From positions 10,416,896 through 10,480,895 of the forward strand of contig CM026422.1 of assembly GCA_014871385.1 (NCBI GenBank): a stretch of DNA of 64,000 nucleotides, given 5' to 3'. Made by a program: the position numbers and the translations under genes. The notes beneath the pieces were generated by a model. It was given only the letters and a program-made list of their open reading frames with translations. It was not told the DNA's origin and searched no databases. The DNA comes from Ceratodon purpureus. Its lineage: Eukaryota > Streptophyta > Bryopsida > Pseudoditrichales > Ditrichaceae. Shown piece by piece: positions 47,001 through 55,862 of the stretch; within the stretch, counting starts at the first letter, position 1; every line of letters begins with the position of its first letter.

Positions 47001-49320
47001 CTTGTCTTTATGTAATCCCTACTAGTTTCGAGGTAACGGGCATAATCCCTTGTCCATTGTAGGTAGGCACAGACCTTGTCTAACTCCGGGTAAGGCTCGT
47101 TGGCACCTCTGCTCGCCACCAGTAGATCCATCGCCGCTGTAATCGAGTGACGCACTGATTTGACATCCTCCCGCAAGTTCTTGTCGGCCTACAAATCACA
47201 GAATCATTCTGTTAGTGGCGGAATAATATCACATTCTCTGAAATACTGAGTGCAGTGTCACGAGAACAGTGTAATCGGCTGAAATACTGCAATTGAAGGA
47301 TGTGTTGCTCACCTTTTTTGACGTCCACCACCACAGACATCCCATCAGTCGTTCTTGAAACTCCGGCTTCTCGTATGAGTCCTCCCAAGCTTTGCGAAAA
47401 CTTTCGCCACTCTCATGATCCCAGGACCATGGAAGAGTCACAGAGTCGTCAAAAGTCTGGAGGTGGATCAGACCTGGCACGGCCGGTTTCTCTGGTGCAA
47501 GGGGGATCGTCAACGCCTGTAGGGCTTCGTCTGCCCTTCTTTGCTCCAGCGCCACGTAAGACCTCTCGTGCCGTTGAAACTCCTCCTCTCGAGCCAGAAA
47601 CTTATTCTCCATATCGGGATGATACTTGAATGGCTCCGGGAAGCCTTTGCCCTCCGCCCAGTACCTCTGCAATTCCGCGTTGTCCGTATATGTGTCGTCC
47701 CAGACCACCATCTCCGAAATAGCGGCCTCAACTGTCGTAGCCGAACTCTGTATCTCCGTAAAGTCTGGTTCCTCGCGATGGTCACCTGCTTGGATCTGCC
47801 ATCCTCCATCCCCGTTGAAGTCACTATGTTCCTGCACAGACCCGTCTTCATTTCTTTGGTCTTCGGCGTTCATCACCGCTGCATTAGTCACACATTGCCC
47901 CTCTAATAGTGTCCCACGTGTCACCTGGTCGATTCCAACATCAGGTGGTGAGAGATACAACGTCACTGAAGAGTTAGTTTCCTGACAACTCTTATTCTTC
48001 TCTTGTAATGCTCTCAGTGCCCCTGAACTGGCCGCTAATACGAAACTCTCTTCTACGGTATGAAACTCTTTCCTAGCAATGTATAACATATCCTCAGCCC
48101 ACACGCTTACCGGGTATCTAGACTTAGATGGGAGTCTGAGCTCCTTCTTCTGTTTAGATGACTCCGGTTTTCTGGTCTTCACGTGAAATATCTGGTCTCC
48201 CTTATCGTCTGTCGCTGGAATCTCTGTTTGTATCCCGTGGCGCGATTGCGGACGCCGTGACACAGGTGGTTGCGCTTGACACTGTGCTTCTTGGAGTGGG
48301 GGTGCTTGTTCAGACCCGGAACCCCGAAACTCTGGCACTGCGCTTAGCCGGTCGGTCCTTCTCTTCTTTTTGTCTTGGGCATTATCCAGATTCTCAGCAG
48401 CATGTCGTTCTAACCTCTTACCCCGGTCGTCTCTCTCCGTTTTTGCCTTCCCTTGAGCAACTGTCTGCGCAGCCTCCGCCGCAGCGTGATCCGTCGATGT
48501 CCCTGCCAACACTTTCATCAACCCCCGTCCAGTCCCCCCAGCTTGTTTCATCTTCTTCGGGGCGGTTGCGTTTTCCACCTTCCCTCCTCTCTCAGCCTCG
48601 GCGTCCTCTGTGGCATCTGCATTTCTCTTCAGCCTCCGCGGCCTCGATGGAGCCTTATGAGACCTCGGCGGTGCTGCCCCATAGAATAGGTCGGCTGCGG
48701 GAGTCAGAACATTCCCTGGCCCGTATGCCTCAGCATCCGTGACACTGATGCTCTGTCTCCGCAGAGGTGGTGGCCCTTGGAACTCTTCGTCCCACTCCTC
48801 GTCCTGGACTCCAATATCTTCAACTCCACCTGCATCTCCGCCTGCTTCTCCGCCTGTGGCCCCTTTGAGCGTCTTGCTCCCCACAGTCTTCCCACCCCCG
48901 TGCTTCCCCATAACCTCCACCATCTTCCCCTGCCCCGGTAGGAAGTCTGGGTAGGGGAGTAACAGCGCCTTGGTCCCATCTTCATATACTGCACCTGGGC
49001 ACCCTTGTTCAAACCTATGAACGTTGAGCATTAGCTTGTTACTAAAATCAGACTTACCGCAATGTATGCACACGAAAAACCTGCGCGCACACCCTGGCTT
49101 CACAGCCCCCTTACAGTGAGTGGCAAACTCGCGCATCAAGTCTATCACCCGCTGCTCGCTTGGGTACCTAACATTGTATGCTCGTTCATAGATTTTGACC
49201 ACCAGAGTCACGGGTTTGAACTCCATCATGTTAGACGCGCACTGCCCAGTTGGATGCTCGAATTTACAAAGCTCCAGACCTTTGTCACCCAGGAACCCCG
49301 AAACGGAATACTTCAAGCAT
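44017..49320 (-). CDS. MULE-encoded zinc-finger protein fused to an Ulp1/C48 SUMO-protease-like domain, >1680 aa
   Basis: Exons 49320-47313, 47188-44417 and 44307-44017 join in phase. The frame is open upstream of 49320 without an ATG, and an acceptor CACCAG lies at that point, so a 5' exon is probably missing from this model. The N-terminal ~100 residues carry a C2H2-like finger (FVCIHCGKSDF...NVHRFEQGC). A long low-complexity region with acidic and basic patches follows. Near the C-terminus the C48 triad is intact: His in CEGHWSVLIF (about 1511), Asp in FHLDSATG (about 1528), and Gln/Cys in QQLGNNECGH (about 1577). Ulp1 enzymes cleave SUMO or related isopeptide bonds. The last exon adds a 97-residue tail (PVPRVTRASKR, SSDES end). 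Ulp-like genes in MULEs are known; fusion to a zinc finger in one giant protein is unusual. Confidence 0.88.
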
Positions 49321-50934
49321 ACTGGTGAATTTGCCCCTGTTCATTTTCAATAGAATAGCACAGTCAGAGAATCAGTGGAGACGATTAACTCTGCCTGCAA
49401 AGATTGCATGGAAATGAAGAGGAGATTTCATCCCGCAACAACTATTTTCTCTCCAATCATCTTCAGTGGAAACATCACATTAGAACCCCTACGTACTGAT
49501 CCATGACTGTAAACGAGAGCGATGTCTGCACACAATCCGGAGAGAAATCCTTCGCACGACGAGAAATTACACCCCTGCTAAACTGGACTAAGCCTAAACC
49601 TACTATTCCGGGTATTCTCTACCCGCCTTGATTCATCTCCTCAAGGTGACACCGTTTCCCCTAATGCGCAAAGTGGAAATTCACTCACGAAGACCCTGGA
49701 AACAAAACACCTTCCTCCCAATTCTGTTGAAGCACCATCTCCATCCCTACTGACCGGACTTGTACACATTTCAAGCGAGGGGACGGTTCTATGAAATAGT
49801 GTCACAGATTTGACGAAGTACCTGTGATCTGCGTGTTGAGCGCTGAGGAGGTTGCGCCAAACAGAATACGACGGATACGAGATATGAAACCTGAGGCAGA
49901 GCAATGGCACGTAAACGCCCGCAACCTAAACCTTCACTCCAATGGAAAGGCACGGTTCTGACCTTCCTGCGAACCCTAATCCGGCTTCTTGCAATTACGA
50001 GGTCTGCATGCAAGAGGTCTTGTCAGCAATAAATCTAGTGACCTAGCATTAAAATGCACAATTAATGTAAACATTAGAACCCTAAACCTCAGACTCCGAA
50101 TGTCAATCATAAACGTCAAACCTAAAACCCTAAACCTCTCGAGACACTGATGTGACGTTTGTGGCACTGAATTAAAACGCAGAACCCTAAAAAAAAAAAA
50201 AAAAAACAAAAAATTATAACTGTCTTCGCGTCCAAAACTGCATCGTTTGCGACCTCAGCATGAAATAAAGGAAACAGATGAGGCCCACACCGAGTACTGA
50301 TGAAGGAACCCAAAACGAGACAGAGGAAACAATGCAAAACGACAAAGGCGGGATATTGAAGGGAGTTGCTGGATAAACGAAATAGGTCGCAAGAGGGCAC
50401 AATCTCCTGTCAACGAAGACGCAGATGGAGCAAAGAAATAGAACGCGACGAAATCCGGAGACGACATCGAGAGGAAGGTTTAGAATAGGAGTACACGGTG
50501 GTGGGAAAGGACGTCCTTCTGATCCGCCGGTGGTAGACCAAGCGCGTCCACCCCCTTCCTCCGCGATTCTTCAACAACGCGCATTGTGCTCCCGAGAAGC
50601 AATATGTGCACTACTAGAGTTTAGGGAGTCGCACGCCCCCAATTTCGTCGCGCTGGGCGGAGAGATGCGCATATCAGGCGGTCTCCATAGCCCCAATTTC
50701 AGATTTGCATGTTCACGTCGAGCCCTGCATCAAGAAGTAATACCCCGAACGTTCCGACAGCATTGGGCAATCGCGGAAATCGAAGTAATCGCCACGTTCA
50801 TGTTCCGCCCTAAACCCTAATCGTCGGAGGAGCTTCAGCACTCTCAGAACACTATTCGGAAATGAACGAAGCTCGTGACACAAAGAATGCACAGGATGCA
50901 GTGAGGCTGACGTCAGTGTGGGCCCCACAGTGTC
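49321..50934 (-). promoter_or_regulatory. Right subterminal region of the MULE: probable leader, 5' exon and promoter of the Ulp1-like gene
   Basis: This 1.6-kb stretch lies between the Ulp1 gene and the right inverted repeat. It should contain the missing 5' exon and promoter, but no exon could be chosen with confidence. It holds three GTGTCAC-type motifs (49646, 49799, 50875), several telobox motifs (about 50080, 50125, 50171, 50811), and an A18-type homopolymer near 50189. Confidence 0.45.
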
Positions 50935-51166
50935 GGCCATGGTCATGGCCATGGCCATGGCATGCAGTGGGATGGATGGTATGTGCGGGTTAGTGTCTCG
51001 GCGGGAATTCGTTGTAACACTGGTCAGTGTTCCGAGGGACGGGGAAGTTACCGAGTCCAGGAGTTACCAAGTTACCACGGCGGCGGCGGCCAGGGGTGAA
51101 AGTCGCGGCTGCCGCGGCCGCGCGTGCGTGCCAGCTAGGCTCACTACAGGGGATTTAGCCTTCTCC
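50935..51166 (-). repeat. Right terminal inverted repeat of the MULE (about 232 bp)
   Basis: It mirrors the left repeat with one single-base gap (GAGCC against GAAGCC) and one substitution in the first 40 bases. The palindrome AACACTGGTCAGTGTT is at 51016-51031, and the three GGTAACTY repeats are conserved. Confidence 0.95.
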
Positions 51167-51175
51167 CACCCAGGC
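51167..51175. repeat. 9-bp target site duplication, right copy
   Basis: CACCCAGGC is identical to 34953-34961. Confidence 0.95.
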
Positions 51176-51956
51176 TACCTCGAATGTCCACGGTCTTAGA
51201 CCCCAGACTTCCAGTTTAAAAAATAAATGACTGACCCACCACCGTCCATGGCCACTTGCTCCACACTCCACACACACAGGAATCCAATCAAGGGAATCCA
51301 ACACAATCCAAACAATCCTCCCAAATTTAACGCCCACCAACTCACCGCAACAATCATAAACTAATCCAAGCTTCACCATCTCTTGACGTGCATGTCACGC
51401 ACCCTAACTCAACGCAACGCAATCCGAGCAACACATCACGATCGCATAATGCCTCATCACAGCATCTCCGAACAGCATATCATTCACCCTCACTTCGGAC
51501 ACAACCCACTCTCATTTTCATCATCCTGCCATGGCATCTTGATCCCCAGATTTTGCACAGATGCTGATCAGAAACCACAACAATCCTGCCTCGGGAATCA
51601 CCATCTGGGATCGTATTTCATGTCGTGAATTTTTAGTTCTGTGTTGAGATTAGTGAGGTGGTGGATCTTGGAGTGGTTGGATTGTTGGGATTGTAACAGC
51701 AGTGTTGGTGCTGAGCTGTGGATTGAATTGGGTTAGGAAGGATTTTCCTGTGGGGATTTGTGTTTGGAATTTTATTTTTTGAAGATTTTTGTTTGGGTTT
51801 TTTTTGGGTTGGTTGGGATTTGTAGGATTCGTGAGTGATTGGAAGGATTTGTGAGTGTTTGTGAGGATTTGGAGGTGGGTGAGCTGGGAGGTGGGTTGAT
51901 GAGATTTTAGGGTTGGGAGCGGGGGAAGTGGTTTGGGGTTTTGGGGGTTTGGGAAG
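51176..51956 (+). promoter_or_regulatory. Proximal 5' flank of the vacuolar processing enzyme gene
   Basis: These 781 bp lie between the MULE target duplication and the VPE start codon. The last 300 bp are G/T-rich with many GGGTTT and TTGTGAG-like words. No obvious TATA box was found, so the promoter may have been interrupted or pushed away by the transposon. Confidence 0.4.
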
Positions 51957-54900
51957 ATGGGGAGGGTTTTGGGGGTTGTTTTGTTGTTTTTCTTGGGGAG
52001 TGTTGGAGTTGTGTCTGGATGGGATGGGAGGATTGTGATGCCGACGGAGGAGAGGGTGAAAGAGCCGGAGCCCGCGGAGGAAGGGCAGAGGTGGGCGGTT
52101 CTTGTTGCTGGGTCAGCTGGTTACGGGAATTATCGCCATCAGGTTGGTTGGGATTCTCATACTGGATTGCTGTTCTTGTTGTCAACCTGTTGGATCTGAT
52201 GTATTTACTTGGTTTATGATGTAATTTGTACTTATCATGCATTATATGCTCTAATGAGTTCGTATGCCACAGTCGGCATGAAACTATTATGTTACTGGGT
52301 TTAGGTTTTATCTCCGGATTGTGATTGAGATCTTATGAAACATAATCAACTTAATGATCTGCAATGACCACGAAACTTTCCGTGACCAATGTGCAGGCTG
52401 ATGTTTGTCATGCGTACCAAGTGCTGAAAAAGGGAGGAATGAAAGATGAAAATATTGTTGTATTTATGTATGATGACATTGCACACAACCATATTAACCC
52501 AAGACAGGGCGTCATCATCAACCATCCAGATGGTGCAGATGTTTACAATGGAGTTCCCAAGGTCGGTTTCTATTTATCGTTATTCTTTCTCTCTTTCGTT
52601 CATCGTCTTGTCAACCATTCTTTTGGATTGCAGAGGATCCGCTTTACCTTGTTGGTCACGTGATCCTTTTAAATCAGTTGTTTTGAAAAGGGCGGGAATT
52701 CTCGGATTGTTAATCTTGGATGCGTGGATCTCATGCAATCATTTAACACTTTGATTTCAGGACTATACTGGCAAAAATGTGACTGTGAACAATTTGTTTG
52801 CGGTGCTTTTGGGAGACAAGGAGGCTCTCAAGGGTGGCAGTGGAAAGGTGGTTAACAGTGGTCCAAATGACCATATTTTTGTATACTACAGTGATCATGG
52901 TGGTCCGGGTGTTCTTGGTGAGTCTCTTATACCGTGTTTGCTTCTGAACTCATCCTAGTCACTCTGATCTATTTTCAATGCAGCATCTTTATGATGCTGG
53001 CGAGAGTTGCAATTCAGTTTTAGTCATGAATAGTTAATGGGATTTTTTTATTTTTTTTGCATTTTTACAGTGCGATTTGCAATTGTTGGGGCATGTTCTG
53101 TCCGTACTGTAGAATTCATCCAGTTTTTTAAGATCGGATAGTGGCAGTAATGTATGTAGACCTTTCTTGACAAATGTTGATTGATGCGTGACAGGTATGC
53201 CTACAACCCCAAATCTATATGCGGATGACCTCATAAGTACATTCAAGAAGATGCATGAGGCCAAGAGATACAAAGAAATGGTAGGAGCCTCTATCTTGTT
53301 AGTGTATGATCACGTCGTTGGCAGTGGACTTTGAAGATGATTTCTTATCTTTCTCTCTACAAGAGATTGAGTAATTTGAATTTGAGATTCAGTCACAGAA
53401 TGTCAACGCATCGATCATTTGAGAATGTGAGTTTACTTTTTCGTTATGCAGGTGATATATATTGAAGCTTGCGAAAGTGGAAGTATCTTCGAGGGGCTTC
53501 TGCCGGAGGGACTGAACATTTATGCTACCACCGCAGCTAATGCTGTTGAGAGCAGCTGGGGAACTTATTGCCCTGGCATGTTTCCAGCTCCACCTGAAGA
53601 ATTCGACACTTGTCTCGGTGATCTTTACAGCGTTGCCTGGATGGAGGACGCGTAAGTCTCGCTTGATTGCTAAGCCACTCTACTGCATTATGATAAACAA
53701 GAATAAATCATTTCCTAGCAAGTGTTTGCATGTTTTGCTGAAGAGAGCCTTTCATTCGTCACTTACCATATTAGTGATCTGACTAGCCTTTTGAATAATC
53801 TTTTTATTTCCTTAAAAGTTATATGTGCATAGTGTTATTGTGGTAATGGTATCAAGACTTTTCTCGGTTTCAAATGCTTTATTCTAGTCAAAGCATTCAT
53901 GAAGTCATTTTTTGGTGGCAGTGAGATTGAAAATTTGAAGAAGGAAACCGTGCGTGACCAATATCTAATTGTGAGCTCTCTCTCCCGCTTTTACTCTCCA
54001 GCTTTCTCTGGTTCTCATTTTGAGCAGAGCGATTGAAAAGAAATCATCTCCACATTTTTAGAAATCTTATTTAGGCTTTTTGACTTTTTTGCTGATCGTA
54101 ACTAAGTCCTGGTTCCCTCCTCTTATAGATTAAAAATACATGGTTAAGTTTTGTAGAAAGGATTTGTTTTAGAACGACCATGCTTTTTTCAGGTCATTCT
54201 TGTCAACCTTGGCACGGACACCTCTAATTGACTTTGGTTTTGCAGGTTAAATCGAGGACCTCAAACCATAACACATACAAAACCGGGTCACACGTTATGG
54301 AGTTTGGCGATCTCAAGATTAATACTGAGGAACTAGATTGGTATCTGGGCTTTGACCCTGCAAACGAAAATGTGACTGGGCCAATAATACCTCGGGAAAA
54401 TTTCGCCAACAGTTTGGGAGATCCGAAAGAGCGCCACGTTAACCAGCGAGATGCTGACCTCATTCATTACTGGCACAGGGTATTGTGTCCTGACCTCTTT
54501 TTCCCCTTTTAGTATTGAATCACAATGCAAGAGAGTTATATCAATGTGAATAAGGTTGCGATATTTTTGATATTGAAATGTGCTAAACAACATTGATTTA
54601 GCTCTCAGAAGTGTCGATCATTGACACGTGCTTGTCATTTTGCAGTACCACAAATCTAAAGAGGGTTCCACGGCAAAGGCTGAAGCAGGATTGGATTTGA
54701 CGAGGGCAGTGAGCCACCGGATGCATATTGATAATAGTGTGGAGCTTGTGGGAAAACTGCTCTTCGGAGTTGATGCTGGCCCTACTATACTAGCAGCTGT
54801 GCGTCCACGAGGCCTGCCTCTTGTTGATGACTGGAGTTGCCTCAAGAGGATGGTGAGTAGCATTACACTTTTGCATGGGCTTTACCTATAATTAATGAAC

Positions 54901-55195
54901 ACATCTTTATATTTGTTTTATCTCCACATGATGTTATTTAACACTTCTAATTTCTTCAAAAGTATACACAGGTACAGAATCTTATTACTTGCCTGTGTGT
55001 CTCTAGGTGCGTGCATTTGAGTCAAGCTGTGGAGAGTTGACACAATACGGCATGAAGCACATGCGTGCCTTCGCAAACATTTGCAATGCTGGAGTAGACT
55101 CCTCGAAAATGGGCACTGTGACCGCTGAAGCCTGTGCTCTCAGTGCCTTTGGATCTCAAACTTGGAAGCCTCTAACAACAGGTTTTAGTGCCTAG
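51957..55195 (+). CDS. VPE: Vacuolar processing enzyme (legumain, peptidase C13), 490 aa
   Basis: Nine exons (51957-52142, 52397-52561, 52761-52917, 53195-53280, 53452-53651, 53922-53970, 54246-54479, 54646-54852, 55007-55195) sum to exactly 491 codons. The start at 51957 gives a signal peptide ([20 protein letters not shown]). The C13 core follows: [20 protein letters not shown], the catalytic His in [10 protein letters not shown] (about 162), the catalytic Cys in [13 protein letters not shown] (about 204), and SSWGTYCPG. The C-terminal prodomain ends in the family's usual GFSA. Legumains cut after Asn or Asp, mature seed and vacuolar proteins, and take part in vacuole-mediated cell death. 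The protein enters the secretory pathway and is activated in the acidic vacuole. Length and motifs are normal for plants. Confidence 0.96.
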
Positions 55196-55669
55196 GAAAA
55201 TTAAGGAGTCTCTGAAGATAGAGATTGTGGAATGTGTTTTCTGGGTCTACATCACAGGTGTAACTAGTTTCACTTGTTTTCCTGTACATATATATTTAAT
55301 TGTGTACTTGTAATAGGTTGGAGGAGATTTAAGACAATTATGTAGAATGCTGTAGATATGGGACTCGAGTAGCTCCTCGATTCCGTATCAGCATGTTATT
55401 GTTTCACTAGTCACTGTACAGTACAGACGCTGGATTGATACTAAATTTTCAAAAGATGGGACAGACATGTTCCAAATTGTTACAAGGATATTCATGCACG
55501 TGACAACAATGATACAACTATGCAACGTCGAAAGTGTAGCCTGGCTAAATTTCCTGACAGTGAACGCCTTGAGATCATTTCCTAAATTGATTAGCCGTAA
55601 GATTTACATGCGTGCGACTACCTATAAGTATTTTGATACTGATTTCTCAGCTTGTTAATATTTTCGGTG

Positions 55670-55738
55670 GATTTTGAATGTAAATAAGTGTAATAAAAAC
55701 AGGATTTTGAATGTAAATAAGTATAATAAAAACAGAAT
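55670..55738. repeat. Tandem repeat, 2 x about 33 bp, just upstream of the tRNA gene
   Basis: Two adjacent copies of a unit beginning GATTTTGAATGTAAATAAGT differ at one position (GTGT against GTAT). They end ~15 bp before the tRNA 5' end and may affect its upstream promoter context. Confidence 0.8.
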
Positions 55739-55753
55739 TTTGCTTCATGCCCA

Positions 55754-55825
55754 ATCAGAGTGGCGCAGCGGAAGCGTGGTGGGCCCATAACCCACAGGTC
55801 CGAGGATCGAAACCTCGCTCTGATA
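55754..55825 (+). tRNA. tRNA-iMet: Initiator tRNA-Met (anticodon CAU)
   Basis: The 72-nt sequence folds into a full cloverleaf: acceptor ATCAGAG with CTCTGAT, anticodon stem GTGGG with CCCAC around loop CCCATAA (CAU at 55786-55788), and T stem CGAGG with CCTCG around loop ATCGAAA. The A at the first T-loop position and three G:C pairs in the anticodon stem mark a eukaryotic initiator rather than elongator tRNA. There is no intron. The B box is GGATCGAAACC. Confidence 0.97.
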
Positions 55826-55855
55826 TAACAGAGACAAAGAGCTTCCTGAGTAGAC

Positions 55856-55862
55856 TTTTTTT
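55856..55862 (+). terminator. RNA polymerase III terminator of the tRNA gene
   Basis: A run of seven T residues begins 31 bp after the tRNA 3' end, typical of Pol III termination. Confidence 0.75.

Larger units (their letters stand above)
34962..51166. mobile_element. Complete 16.2-kb Mutator-like (MULE) transposon carrying an Ulp1-like protease gene
   Basis: The element is bounded by ~233-bp inverted repeats that differ at only about two positions, and by a perfect 9-bp target duplication. Inside are a MULE transposase gene on the plus strand from the left end, a zinc-finger/Ulp1 gene on the minus strand from the right end, two small plus-strand ORFs (40143 and 41030) and a 2.3-kb AT-rich centre. 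Both large genes are intact, and the near-identical ends point to recent movement. MULEs with Ulp1-like genes are known in flowering plants (the Kaonashi group of Arabidopsis and related melon elements); this one is unusually large and has extra genes. It lies in the 5' flank of the vacuolar processing enzyme gene. Confidence 0.95.

Noticed and set aside
49641-49910. First exon of the Ulp1-like gene from the 89-codon ORF
   Set aside because: No donor joining in phase to the acceptor at 49321 was clear and the peptide shows no family resemblance.
50713-50958. ORF starting with alternating Met-Ala/Met-Thr in the right TIR, and a similar one at 35171-35440 on the left
   Set aside because: The Met run is just the ATGGCC/ATGACC array; the downstream residues differ between the two ends and show no domain.
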